A DNA stretch of 64,000 bases from Chloroflexota bacterium (GCA_016234595.1 JACRBG010000036.1:124001-188000); one strand, 5' to 3'; shown: positions 54,963 to 64,000, counted from the stretch's first letter. Made by a program: numbers and translations. The notes: a model not told the origin generated them from the letters alone.

Positions 54963-55694
54963 ATGAGCCAACAATATGATGTACAGATTCAGCGAGAAGG
55001 AGAACTGGAACTGGAACGGCAACGGCTAGAACGCGAACGCCAAAAACGGATTCAGGACGAACGCGAAAAGCTGCAACAACTCCAGAGCCAAGCCCAACAA
55101 GCTATTGAAGGATTACGCCAGCAGGAGAGGAAACGGGAAGAAAATCTTACCCAACTTCGCATCATTATTCAGAATGAAGGTCAAAACGAACAATTTGACC
55201 TCGAAGCTCGTTATCGGCAAGAGCAACTCATGCTGGAACAGCAAATTCAACAGATCAACCACGCACAGGATTCCTTACACCAACAAGTCCATCAAACGAA
55301 TACATTATTACAGTCTTTGGATAGGATGTCTCCCGAAGATTATCTAGTTTTCAACACCCTTGAACATGTCCTTCAAGATTGGGGAAATATGTCCATGCAT
55401 CATATCGAAAACCTAGCCGATGGTACTTTGTTAGTACGCTTTGCTCACGACCAATTTGCTCAGCTAGTTAGCATGAATCTTAACCTGAAAGATGAAAAGC
55501 TCCTGTCGTTAGATGTCACCGAAGGCTTTGAAGGTACAGAATGTGATAGCTTTATGGAGCAAGTCACCGAAGGTGTCCGGCAACAGGGCTATAACATGAG
55601 TTATCAAGGTCGAGGTTGGAATAGGCAACCACCTATTGCCTCTAAGGCCAACACCCCTGATCAAAAGCGCGTTCAAAGACGCCTGCGGGAATAA
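54963..55694 (+). CDS. coiled-coil protein with a small C-terminal domain
   Basis: 243 residues. Residues 1-115 are an unbroken Arg/Glu/Gln-rich coiled coil (LELERQRLERERQKRIQDER). Residues about 120-215 form a mixed domain (DYLVFNTLEHVLQDWG, GTLLVRFAHDQFAQLV, LSLDVTEGFEGTECDSF). No family recognised. It precedes the AAA+ gene by six bases, so likely its adaptor. Confidence 0.65.
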   Translation: MSQQYDVQIQREGELELERQRLERERQKRIQDEREKLQQLQSQAQQAIEGLRQQERKREENLTQLRIIIQNEGQNEQFDLEARYRQEQLMLEQQIQQINHAQDSLHQQVHQTNTLLQSLDRMSPEDYLVFNTLEHVLQDWGNMSMHHIENLADGTLLVRFAHDQFAQLVSMNLNLKDEKLLSLDVTEGFEGTECDSFMEQVTEGVRQQGYNMSYQGRGWNRQPPIASKANTPDQKRVQRRLRE

Positions 55695-55700
55695 GAAATC

Positions 55701-57824
55701 ATGTCAAGCCTATCAACAATTCCAGAATGGTATGACGAGGCGATTGGTGTCCATCTGACCTCCAAGCAAAATACAATCTTGCTCGAACAGATGGATGCTC
55801 AAACACAATTGCCAGAATGGTCCTTAGACAGGCAAGCACCAGTCTGGCTAAGCAAATTCATCCAAAACTTGCGCCAGATGTCACTGTTGCAACCTTATAG
55901 CTGGATGCTGGATTTTTGGATAAAGGATGGCTATATCAGCGAACCCGATCCTTTATGGGCAATCCGGCTAGAACAAACGCTTACTTCTCAAGTAGCTCAT
56001 CAATTTATTTTGCACTTCAATGTTACCGACTACGTTTTCGATGCGCGATATGGCTGTCATCGATTGCCTCAGTATCTGACACAACGCTATCCCCCTAATA
56101 GGCATCCTTTTATGTTCTACAATCGCTCTCTTGGGTTGACCGACGAACGGCGGCGACTGGGGTCGCTGAACGCCGAGGAGGATACCAATAATAGTCTATT
56201 CCGCAATATCCGCGAGCGATTGCATGACTGGGGATTTGGACAACATGATGTACATCGCTATTTGGATAACCCAACAGAAGCGTTGCTGGCACTAGAGATG
56301 CTTTTATTGCAGACGAACTTGGAGGAGAATTCTCCTATACCAAACGCGGTTGTCATCTTTGAATTCGCCGAGAAAGTAGCTCCGCCTATTGAGATTTCCC
56401 AGCAAGACGACAATGTACTGCGCCAGATCGAAACCCTGCAACGCTGGGCTATGGACAATACCATCAATGCCTATGGGCATCTCATTTTACTTCTGGCACG
56501 TAATCTAGAAGAAATCAGTAGGGAATTGCGTTCTGCCAATAGTCAAGTCGAGGCTATTGAAATTCCCATGCCGACAGAGCGCGAAAGATTAAAATACATT
56601 AGCTTCTTAGTCTATCATTATTTAGCTGTCTCTAGCCGTCGTCAGCCTATCCATTTTGCAGATGAAGAAGAGAATTTTCCAATAGACCGCTCCCTTGACA
56701 TACCCCCACTGCTACAACAAATGCGCCTTTTTGCCAACCGTACAGCTGGGCTTAACAGGGTGGCAATACAAGATATTGTGTTGCGTTCTTTTCAAGCTAA
56801 TCGTCCTATCACGAATGAGTTAGTTCAAGAACGTAAACGCGCAGTATTGCGTTCAGAAAGCCGTAATCTTTTGGAAGTTATGGAACCTAAATATGGGCTT
56901 GCGGCGGTTGGAGGGCTTGAAGAGATTAAGAAGTATCTCGATGACAAAATTATCCACCCATTAAAATACGGTGACGACGCGATCAAACAAACCGTCCCGA
57001 CGGGCGTAATGTTTTTAGGCCCGCCTGGCACGGGCAAAACTATCATCGCTGAAGCTCTCGCCAAAGATAGTGGTCTCAACTTTATCAAGTTGGGTAATTT
57101 TCGAGAACAATGGGTCGGGCAATCTGAGCGAAATTTGTCGCTGGCTCTCAACTTGATTCGGGCGATGACCCCTGTAGTCGTTTTCATAGACGAGCTAGAT
57201 CAAAGCGAAAGCTCGCGGGGAGAAGGCAATCTAGATAGTGGAGTCAGTAACCGTATCTTTTCGCAGTTGATCACCTTTATGAGCGATACATCACTGCGTG
57301 GGAAGGTAGTCTGGGTAGCGGCTAGCAATCGCCCCGACTTGATTGATGCAGCTATGCGGCGTCCAGGTCGCTTTGACGAGAAAATCCCCTTCCTGATGCC
57401 AAATGCCGAAGAACGAGCGGCAATCTTCCGTGTTGTTTTCCAACATAAGCACAAGGTTAGTCCTCAAGTTTTGCATACAATTGATTTTCCACGTCTTGTC
57501 GAAAGTGAACACTGCAAAGGTTGCTCGGGGGCAGAGATTGAACTCATTGCGAACCGTGCAATGAATCTGGCAATACGCCATAATCGTGGTGTGTTGCTTA
57601 CTAAGCATGTCGAGACGGAGATTGAACAATTTAATGCCAGTCGTGACCGAGATATGTACGAATATATGACTCTGTTGGCACTGCAAGAAATCAATGATTT
57701 GCGCTTTAAGCCCCTCGGCTCTGATTACGCCAAGTATTTTGAATCAGGTGGGCAAGAGCAGTTGGCAGAGGATATTCTATACTATCGGCGGCGTGTCCGT
57801 CCGGGTGAAGGAAATTCGAGATGA
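55701..57824 (+). CDS. AAA+ ATPase
   Basis: 707 residues. The first ~390 are a helical region with charged loops. The AAA+ module follows: GGLEEIKKYLDDKII, Walker A FLGPPGTGKTIIAEAL near 440, Walker B VVFIDELD near 495, sensor WVAASNRPDLIDAA and RRPGRFDE (arginine-finger region) near 555. This is the classical group with FtsH, ClpX-like and Cdc48 modules, but there is no protease. Likely remodels or unfolds a partner using ATP. Overlaps the radical-SAM gene by 4 bases. Confidence 0.8.
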   Translation: MSSLSTIPEWYDEAIGVHLTSKQNTILLEQMDAQTQLPEWSLDRQAPVWLSKFIQNLRQMSLLQPYSWMLDFWIKDGYISEPDPLWAIRLEQTLTSQVAHQFILHFNVTDYVFDARYGCHRLPQYLTQRYPPNRHPFMFYNRSLGLTDERRRLGSLNAEEDTNNSLFRNIRERLHDWGFGQHDVHRYLDNPTEALLALEMLLLQTNLEENSPIPNAVVIFEFAEKVAPPIEISQQDDNVLRQIETLQRWAMDNTINAYGHLILLLARNLEEISRELRSANSQVEAIEIPMPTERERLKYISFLVYHYLAVSSRRQPIHFADEEENFPIDRSLDIPPLLQQMRLFANRTAGLNRVAIQDIVLRSFQANRPITNELVQERKRAVLRSESRNLLEVMEPKYGLAAVGGLEEIKKYLDDKIIHPLKYGDDAIKQTVPTGVMFLGPPGTGKTIIAEALAKDSGLNFIKLGNFREQWVGQSERNLSLALNLIRAMTPVVVFIDELDQSESSRGEGNLDSGVSNRIFSQLITFMSDTSLRGKVVWVAASNRPDLIDAAMRRPGRFDEKIPFLMPNAEERAAIFRVVFQHKHKVSPQVLHTIDFPRLVESEHCKGCSGAEIELIANRAMNLAIRHNRGVLLTKHVETEIEQFNASRDRDMYEYMTLLALQEINDLRFKPLGSDYAKYFESGGQEQLAEDILYYRRRVRPGEGNSR

Positions 57825-58477
57825 AACTAAACGTCGCACGATTTATAGAACGTACCGCCAGTGAAGGTCCCGGCTGGAGAGCTTCAATTTGGGTACAAGG
57901 TTGTCCGATTCTGTGTATAGGATGCTGCAATCCTCATATGTTGCCCTTCGTAGATCGCCAGTGGATTGATGCGGAAGAGGTCGCGGCTCGTGTATTAGAA
58001 ATTAAAGATATAGAGGGGGTGACTTTTGTAGGCGGCGAGCCATTTGCTCAAGCACAAGCGGTTGCCCAAGTTGCCAAAATAGTACGAACTGCAAATCTCT
58101 CAGTCGTTGTTTTTTCGGGTTACACATATCAGCAACTTACTTCGAATGATGATCCGGCATGGGCTGATCTGTTGGCACAAATTGATTTGTTGCTGGCTGG
58201 CCCATATCTGCAAGATCTCTATACAACACAACGCCCTTGGGTGGGTTCCAGTAACCAAACCTATCACTTTTTAACAGCTCGCTATCAACACTTTACCGAG
58301 CAGCTCGCTTTGCCCAATACGGTTGAGCTTCGCTTAACACCTGACGGTCACCTAGAATTAAACGGCTTTGCTTTTGCTGGAATGTTGCCTGCCCTGCGAA
58401 AAGCCCTAAATGACCGAGGCGTCCGTGTGCAAACCGTCAAGAGTGGTGATGAAACGGTGCTTGATAGCGATCATTAA
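57821..58477 (+). CDS. NrdG-like radical SAM activase
   Basis: 218 residues. C28, C32 and C35 in QGCPILCIGCC make the C-x3-C-x2-C of radical-SAM enzymes; GGEP at 71-74 is the SAM-binding motif. The sequence LLLAGPYLQDL followed by GSSNQ resembles the NrdG activator of anaerobic ribonucleotide reductase. No NrdD or other glycyl-radical enzyme gene is in the window. It may instead activate or modify the neighbouring proteins, or act as an oxygen/redox or SAM sensor. It lies between AAA+ and GTPase genes, an arrangement I cannot match to a known operon. Confidence 0.8.
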   Translation: MKLNVARFIERTASEGPGWRASIWVQGCPILCIGCCNPHMLPFVDRQWIDAEEVAARVLEIKDIEGVTFVGGEPFAQAQAVAQVAKIVRTANLSVVVFSGYTYQQLTSNDDPAWADLLAQIDLLLAGPYLQDLYTTQRPWVGSSNQTYHFLTARYQHFTEQLALPNTVELRLTPDGHLELNGFAFAGMLPALRKALNDRGVRVQTVKSGDETVLDSDH

Positions 58478-58504
58478 AACGCAAAAGGTAAAAGGAGCAT
58501 AACG

Positions 58505-59671
58505 TTGAGCTTTGAATATCCAAAGTCTACTCCCTTGGATGACGATGATGAGTTCGTGTCACGTTCGGTCAATGTTCCTGAAAGTGGATCAGGAACATAT
58601 TCTCTAGGAGATATAGCTAGACAAGATACTATTAACGATCCCTTGGGCAGTAACTGGGCAAACATTGGTGTCTGGGGATTGCCTAGCGCAGGCAAGACAG
58701 CCCAACTTGCTGCTTGCTTGGTAGCTATTGGAACCCGTTTAGGGGGCAAAGGTTACATTGTAGAACCTGCCCGCAACCAAAAGGATGAAAACTGGGAAGT
58801 AGCTCGCAAGTTTATGGAACTAACTATCCCTCCCTTTTTGAGAGGAGAATTTCCCGGTGCAACTTTGGCTTCCCTTGAAAAGTCTCCGCCTTTTACCTTA
58901 TGGGTCGGCTATAAAGATGATGGACACTATGGACGCGAAGGGCGATTCCACTCTCTTACCTTTTTGGATGCCTCTGGTGAGTTTGTTACGAAACGTGACA
59001 TTAAGCATTTCTATTGGCAACACTTGCTGCAAACCCATGGAATTATGATATTTATTGATGGAGAAGCCGATTATAGCAGCACGGAACGTCATTTTCCCAG
59101 TCGAGGGCTTAGAGATCTGAAAACGGAAGGGGGATCGAAAGCCAGTTATTATGACATCATCCAAAATTTCAGCGATATTATCAAAACAGCACCGCGCTTG
59201 CCTTACCTCTCCGTTTGCATCACTAAAGTAGACACGATAAGAGAATATGTTTCGCCTATTGCGATGAAACAGCTCGTCCCAGAAACAACACCTAAAGTTT
59301 TCTCTAGTGGGTTGAGCCCTCGACAAAAGCTCTTGAAGGAAATCATAGGGGAAGATGCCTTCCAGATATTTCACGATTCATTTAAGGAGTATTACAAAAT
59401 TTTTCTTTCCTCAGCTACAGGCTGGTATCAAGATAAAAACACTGTCTGGCATTCCAACTTCAACCCAAATCCAAAGCCTGGTACTTTTGTAGTTCCTAAA
59501 TGGAGGCCTTTCAATACGATCGAACCACTGTTATGGCTGTTCGACAAAATTGAACAACGTCAACTGCAACTTCACCGAAAGTTGCTAGCCCGTCCAATAA
59601 TTCGTGCTATGCGACGCAGTAACCTTGATATTCTTTATCGTCCCTTTGATAAAGAAGAGTTTTTGCCATGA
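58505..59671 (+). CDS. TRAFAC-type GTPase
   Basis: 388 residues from a TTG with a GGAG site upstream. G1: GLPSAGKT at residues 58-65. G3-like: TFLDASGEF near 157. G4: CITKVD near 240. These fit the GTPases of the double-GTPase/GAP1-type conflict systems; the acidic N-terminus (PLDDDDEF) is extra. It should switch on GTP or NTP binding, perhaps with the AAA+ protein and the giant protein whose gene overlaps by 4 bases. Confidence 0.75.
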   Translation: MSFEYPKSTPLDDDDEFVSRSVNVPESGSGTYSLGDIARQDTINDPLGSNWANIGVWGLPSAGKTAQLAACLVAIGTRLGGKGYIVEPARNQKDENWEVARKFMELTIPPFLRGEFPGATLASLEKSPPFTLWVGYKDDGHYGREGRFHSLTFLDASGEFVTKRDIKHFYWQHLLQTHGIMIFIDGEADYSSTERHFPSRGLRDLKTEGGSKASYYDIIQNFSDIIKTAPRLPYLSVCITKVDTIREYVSPIAMKQLVPETTPKVFSSGLSPRQKLLKEIIGEDAFQIFHDSFKEYYKIFLSSATGWYQDKNTVWHSNFNPNPKPGTFVVPKWRPFNTIEPLLWLFDKIEQRQLQLHRKLLARPIIRAMRRSNLDILYRPFDKEEFLP

Positions 59672-62600
59672 ACACTCGCTCCCTTAAGTTGCAACATTTT
59701 TACTTTGGGAATATCAGAGGTCCAGGTCAAGTGGTAGTGGGCTCATCGTTTCACGATATATCCAATTGGAAAGAGCGTGCTGAAACTAAGCTCACATTAG
59801 GTAATTTGAGCCAATATAGTGAGCTTTGGCGTGGTGCCCCCTCCTTCGAGGGAATGGGAGTCTTCCAATTGAGTGATGGGGGCGCAGTTGTCACTACTCT
59901 GCAAAAAGCCAACAATCTGGAGAGTGACTCCCGATTACCTTTCCTCTATCACTGGGTAATTCTGTCGCAAGAAGATGTGCTAGCGTTGGGTGGGAATTGG
60001 TTATTGCTTACTAATCAATTGCGCCAAGCTGATTTTATAGATCAGAAGGCGATCATCAATTATCTATTAATTGATAGACCACTTGGCAGTTTGGAGCCTC
60101 TTCACATTTTTCTCGATAACGGAGAACAATCCAACTATTACGAAGAAAGCCTCAGCTGGCTTTACAACAAATTTGACCACGAATGGAATATTTTAGAAAG
60201 ACTTTTGACAAGTTTGTTCCATAGTGAGAACAAAAATGGCCGAAGTATTCTGGTGGGTGGCTTACCCGACGATATGTATGTGAGGGACGTCTTCGCTATG
60301 AGCATTGCGGCCATTCTACCGCCTGCACTGCGTCATTTTGTTACTTTCTCAACCAAGTCTGTTTCTACCGAAAACCATCGCATTTGGCTTTATTTTCTCG
60401 ATCACCTACCTGATAACTTGGACCGACAGTGGGTGGACTGGAAACATCGCAAACTAAAGATTGACGGTGCTGATTCTTCGCCATTTGTACAAATGCTTAT
60501 AGACAAAGCTCAGGCTGGACAAAAGAGCTTGCAGGACTTCCACGAAAAATACCAAACTCATGCCGAACGTATCTCACGATATCATTTTTTGCCTAGAACA
60601 GCTACTAATTATTTGTATGCATGGACCCGAATTGAGGAAGGCATACCAGAAGACCCTTACGAGAAATGGCAGCTTTTCATTAACCTGATGCTAAAAGACA
60701 AATCACTCTCCAAGCAAGATCGCGCTAGATGGCTTGGGCGCGTTTTCCCAATTGCCTTTTCCCTCATCAATAATCAAGAGCAAGTTGTAAATTCATTAGA
60801 TAACCTAATCACCCAATACCCATACCTTGAAAATGCACTGATTCCTACCTTGCAAAGCAATCTTAGCCAAGCATCTGCCATCATGGATTGGCTAGAAACT
60901 TGGCTGCAAGTACGTAAAAATCTGCCACAGCCAGCAAATATCAACTGGGAGGTACTTGCCCGTGATTGGCTACAGATATACAGCCAGCATGTTTATGCGC
61001 AGAGAAATGCCGGATTAGCATATACGCTGTTAGAGCAACTTAAAATAACATCCTTGCCCATAAGTACTCGTCAATGGGATGAACTGTTACAAGATCATGC
61101 CAATATGTTGCCGACACTCAGGCAGAACAACATTGTTAAGGAACACGCTGTGTTGTATTTCAGGTTGTTGATGCAATGGGCATCAGTAAACACTATCTTC
61201 AAAAGCCTATCTATCCCATATTCTTGGTACAATTCTTTACCAACTCCACTTCAGGAACTTTTCACACAAAATATCAATACCCCTCTCATTCCCACACTAC
61301 GGGAATCGGGAATCGAAAGCGATGTTGAATTCCTTAAAATAGCACGGGTGCTACATAAGCAAAATAACTATCAATCTTTTCCAAATTACGAAACCCTTAA
61401 TTTTTTTATGCGCTATACCAGTGCAACACATCATGGGAGTGACTTTTTAGAGATAGATGATACCGTTGGTACGCTCACACTAGGCCATTGCACCACAATC
61501 GCTTGGGAAATACTGTTTTGGTTAAGTAAACAACATTATATAGATGAAGAAATTCACTACTATCTCCTCACTTGGAATCTGCTAGTGGCGGATCAATCAC
61601 CTGAGTTTATAGGACCGATTATTCAAAAAATCTGGAACCGCTATAGCAGCGATTTTGAAACGGTGTTTAGGCGAATCAAGCTCTTTGCAGCCGAGCCAAG
61701 CCAAACCGAAAAGCTTGCCCTACAACTCTGGAAGTACATTATTTACCAACTTCGGAGCGAATACGAGATAGCTAATGTCGAGCATCAAGAGCAGTATCGT
61801 AACGCTCTGTGGTCATTGCTCACTAACTTTCAGCTTGATACTTGGCAAGCACATCTCCTTCCCGTTGCGGATTTCATTAACATTCTTAGCATCGATACCG
61901 AACTAGGAGATACCGAGGTCAAAATCATCGAAACGGATTCCCGGCAGTATTGGTATCTTATACGGTGGCTATTTGAGCGAAGCTTTGACAATCAGATAAA
62001 TTTCAATCGCCTATTAGATTGGGAAGCTCGAACCATTAGAGTGTTAGCACAGAGATATGAAAAAAGTCCGCAAAATGCTGATGTCCAACAAGCAGTCGCT
62101 AGAATGGAAAGTATTTCGAGGATTTTTGCTTTAGGAACGCTACCTCGTGCTTATAACTACTACAAAGAAAAGCTCATCATGGTCTTTGCAGAAGTAACAC
62201 CTGATTTTTTGCTGGGTATCAGGGACGAATGTGCCAGACGGAACTTAGATGATATGGTAAGAATTGCTTACTCAAGCTATGTTGGGCGTGCTTTGCTACA
62301 TACCCAAAATATAAGGGAATTGATGTTGCTGATCGAACACACGACAACTCTCTTAGAATTGTTATCAAATATCCAGATAGATCAGCTAGACTTTACTATC
62401 CTCAATAGCGGACTTCAACATATCGTTATGACTGAAACAGGACTAGCACGGATCCCCAAACCTAATCCTGAAAGTGTTAGCAAATTTATCACTCTTGTCA
62501 CAACCCAAACAAAAAACTATCAAGAAAAAGAGCGTGAACGAAATTTGATAGGGCTTAAACGCTTTACAGACCAGCAAATCAACCAACAACTTGCAGATGA

Positions 62601-62679
62601 TACTCGCAAGCCAGCATCGGAATTGGGCTTCTTAGCGTGGATAATTGGTGTTCTAACAAGGGCTAGCGATGACCAATAG
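59668..62679 (+). CDS. giant protein resembling GTPase-associated protein 1 (GAP1)
   Basis: 1003 residues. The N-terminal 300 residues have the layout of GAP1 N- and M-regions: a beta part (LQHFYFGNIRGPGQVVVGSSFH, GVFQLSDGGAVV), RLPFLYHWVILSQED, and AILPPALRHFVTFSTKSV. The rest is helical. Gene order (GTPase then this protein, overlapping) matches GTPase-GAP1 conflict systems. It likely serves as an effector carrier or a scaffold, but no effector domain is recognised in it. Overlaps the next gene by 11 bases. Confidence 0.65.
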   Translation: MNTRSLKLQHFYFGNIRGPGQVVVGSSFHDISNWKERAETKLTLGNLSQYSELWRGAPSFEGMGVFQLSDGGAVVTTLQKANNLESDSRLPFLYHWVILSQEDVLALGGNWLLLTNQLRQADFIDQKAIINYLLIDRPLGSLEPLHIFLDNGEQSNYYEESLSWLYNKFDHEWNILERLLTSLFHSENKNGRSILVGGLPDDMYVRDVFAMSIAAILPPALRHFVTFSTKSVSTENHRIWLYFLDHLPDNLDRQWVDWKHRKLKIDGADSSPFVQMLIDKAQAGQKSLQDFHEKYQTHAERISRYHFLPRTATNYLYAWTRIEEGIPEDPYEKWQLFINLMLKDKSLSKQDRARWLGRVFPIAFSLINNQEQVVNSLDNLITQYPYLENALIPTLQSNLSQASAIMDWLETWLQVRKNLPQPANINWEVLARDWLQIYSQHVYAQRNAGLAYTLLEQLKITSLPISTRQWDELLQDHANMLPTLRQNNIVKEHAVLYFRLLMQWASVNTIFKSLSIPYSWYNSLPTPLQELFTQNINTPLIPTLRESGIESDVEFLKIARVLHKQNNYQSFPNYETLNFFMRYTSATHHGSDFLEIDDTVGTLTLGHCTTIAWEILFWLSKQHYIDEEIHYYLLTWNLLVADQSPEFIGPIIQKIWNRYSSDFETVFRRIKLFAAEPSQTEKLALQLWKYIIYQLRSEYEIANVEHQEQYRNALWSLLTNFQLDTWQAHLLPVADFINILSIDTELGDTEVKIIETDSRQYWYLIRWLFERSFDNQINFNRLLDWEARTIRVLAQRYEKSPQNADVQQAVARMESISRIFALGTLPRAYNYYKEKLIMVFAEVTPDFLLGIRDECARRNLDDMVRIAYSSYVGRALLHTQNIRELMLLIEHTTTLLELLSNIQIDQLDFTILNSGLQHIVMTETGLARIPKPNPESVSKFITLVTTQTKNYQEKERERNLIGLKRFTDQQINQQLADDTRKPASELGFLAWIIGVLTRASDDQ

Positions 62680-63886
62680 CACCCGGACACTACGAATTCA
62701 TACGCATAGGAAATGTCGAAATGAACTATGTGGTTACCCGGAAGTGCCACGAGGTCATGCATGTCCTTATTGCGGGTCAAGGGGAAGTTTTTATCCTTTC
62801 GAGATATATCTCTATTTGGGTGGGCTTGCCATTTTAGCAGTCATGATAGGAGGCGTGATTTTATTCATTTCCTATCGCATAAATTCCTCCCGCTCATCTA
62901 CTACTGCAAGTGTTCTAACATTCATTCCCACCTCGATCCTTACCACAGAGACGCCAACTAGCACCAGCAGTCCGACGGCCATTTTTACTCCTGCTGCGAC
63001 CAACTCGCCGTCCCTCACGGTTTCTCCTATTTCCACATTCATTCCCTTGCCAACCCTTTACGCAATTGCACAGGCTACTCCCGATGAGATTTTATACGCT
63101 GCAGACGGCGTGCTTCCTCATGATCAAGATAATCGTATAGAGGCTATTGGTGCTTACGTTTTGTTGGCAAATTTTGTTATAGAAGCACTTTTCTACAACC
63201 CTTATGATGCAAGCGAGTACACTTGGGATTACGGCTTCGTGTTTAGACATTCAAGTGAAGATCAATATAGACTAGGAATAAGATCTGACAAGACTTGGGC
63301 TTTGATCCATTACTCGATAAAAGATGAGAATTTTGTATATGTCAGTAGTGGAACGATTTCGGAATTAAATATTAAAGGAGGCGAAAGCAATTTACTTAGG
63401 TTGGCTGTAGAAAATACTCAGGCCCTCATATACATTAATGACAAACTGATTGCAGTTGTGGATGGGTTAATACACCAACAACCAGGAGATATTCAGATTG
63501 CATCAGGGTTATTCGATGGCGATGAATTATATGGTGCTACAACAGAGTTTGAAAACTTTTGGATTTCGTCTATTGGCCCAACACCTACAGCCACCTTTAC
63601 TCCAACTCCCACCTTGACTTCAACACCGACACCGACACCCGTGGCTCTGTGCACTGCCCGAGTACGCATAAATAACCTAAATATGCGAGAAGGGCCTAGT
63701 ACGTTTTATAGAGTGTTGAGGGTATTTAATTATGGAGAACATCTAACCATAATAGGCCAAGACTCTGACAACCAAAGCCAAACGTGGTTGAAAGTTCGCC
63801 GGCCTAGCGGGCAAGAGGGTTGGGTAATAGGTGAAAACAGATGGTGGTTGGATTTATCTGATTGCGATAACCTTATATTACAATAG
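62669..63886 (+). CDS. zinc-ribbon, transmembrane, lectin-like and SH3b protein
   Basis: 405 residues. C16/C21 and C32/C35 form a cytoplasmic zinc ribbon. A membrane segment lies near residues 50-70 (YLGGLAILAVMIGGVILF). A Thr/Ser/Pro-rich stalk, a beta-sandwich domain (residues about 150-305, WDYGFVFRHSSEDQYRLGIRS), another Thr/Pro linker, and a C-terminal SH3b domain (LNMREGPSTFYRVL, GQEGWVIGE) follow. It would carry envelope binding outside and signal inside, making it the sensor or anchor of the operon. Last gene; stop at 63884-63886. Confidence 0.72.
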   Translation: MTNSTRTLRIHTHRKCRNELCGYPEVPRGHACPYCGSRGSFYPFEIYLYLGGLAILAVMIGGVILFISYRINSSRSSTTASVLTFIPTSILTTETPTSTSSPTAIFTPAATNSPSLTVSPISTFIPLPTLYAIAQATPDEILYAADGVLPHDQDNRIEAIGAYVLLANFVIEALFYNPYDASEYTWDYGFVFRHSSEDQYRLGIRSDKTWALIHYSIKDENFVYVSSGTISELNIKGGESNLLRLAVENTQALIYINDKLIAVVDGLIHQQPGDIQIASGLFDGDELYGATTEFENFWISSIGPTPTATFTPTPTLTSTPTPTPVALCTARVRINNLNMREGPSTFYRVLRVFNYGEHLTIIGQDSDNQSQTWLKVRRPSGQEGWVIGENRWWLDLSDCDNLILQ

Positions 63887-64000
63887 TATACGTTACAAAA
63901 CTTCGGCGTTAATCACCTAGAGATAATTAAAATTTCGCACTTGAGGCGAAATGCGAAAAACACGAAGGGCCAAATCTCACACCTTTTGAACTTCCCCCCA
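63887..64000. other. trailing non-coding end
   Basis: The last 114 bases contain no gene I can support. No clear terminator hairpin is visible right after the operon. Confidence 0.4.

Overview
The window looks like part of a large mobilizable plasmid or integrative conjugative element. The likely host is a Chloroflexi bacterium of the Anaerolineae type. That host call is inference from style: Thr/Pro-rich linkers on exported proteins, TIR domains fused to formylglycine-generating-enzyme-like domains, pre-peptidase and SH3b exported proteins, and moderate GC. No rRNA, tRNA, CRISPR array, integrase or transposase was seen, and no VirB-type secretion genes lie in the window.

Backbone left (1-19.9 kb): a truncated LexA-like protein whose catalytic Ser and Lys are both replaced, a LuxR-type regulator, a gene-free stretch with a long inverted repeat, a run of unknown proteins, and a fused DNA methyltransferase-helicase. 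These are followed by a primase and a PRTRC cassette: a ubiquitin-like protein, an F-like partner, an E2-like protein and a ThiF/E1-like enzyme. Next comes a mobilization block: hairpin-rich candidate oriT, ribbon-helix-helix protein, relaxase-like protein, VirD4-type coupling ATPase and an HU-like protein. Two TIR genes (9.3-10.1 and 14.7-15.5 kb) sit among these.

Cargo 1 (20.1-29.4 kb): an unusual type I restriction-modification operon with two HsdM genes, an HNH-like protein between them, a long C-terminal extension on the second HsdM, an unknown protein with a Gly/Gln-rich motif, then HsdS and HsdR.

Backbone right (29.4-48.1 kb): a minus-strand operon of large polyvalent proteins (one carries DUF488 and SLOG-like domains), topoisomerase I and small proteins. 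It is interrupted at 35.0-38.5 kb by a TIR-FGE protein and an exported PPC/SH3b protein. On the plus strand follow a ParM/ParR-like pair with iterons, a second relaxase-like protein, a second hairpin-rich candidate oriT, a second ribbon-helix-helix protein, a primase-polymerase with a DUF3987-like C-terminus, an iteron/dyad region (candidate origin) and a second HU-like protein. The two relaxase/RHH/hairpin sets are recognisably paralogous.

Cargo 2 (48.5-63.9 kb): a small conserved-looking protein divergent from a STAND NTPase plus TPR pair across a perfect 28-bp palindrome. Then comes a tightly packed seven-gene operon: helical/coiled-coil protein, coiled-coil protein, AAA+ ATPase, NrdG-like radical-SAM enzyme, TRAFAC-type GTPase, GAP1-like giant protein, and a zinc-ribbon/transmembrane/SH3b protein. 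This operon is the best candidate for an undescribed conflict or stress-response system. The PRTRC ubiquitin-like cassette and the duplicated relaxosome modules are the next most interesting features. The cargo blocks read as more AT-rich than the backbone (judged by eye, not computed), which fits mosaic acquisition.
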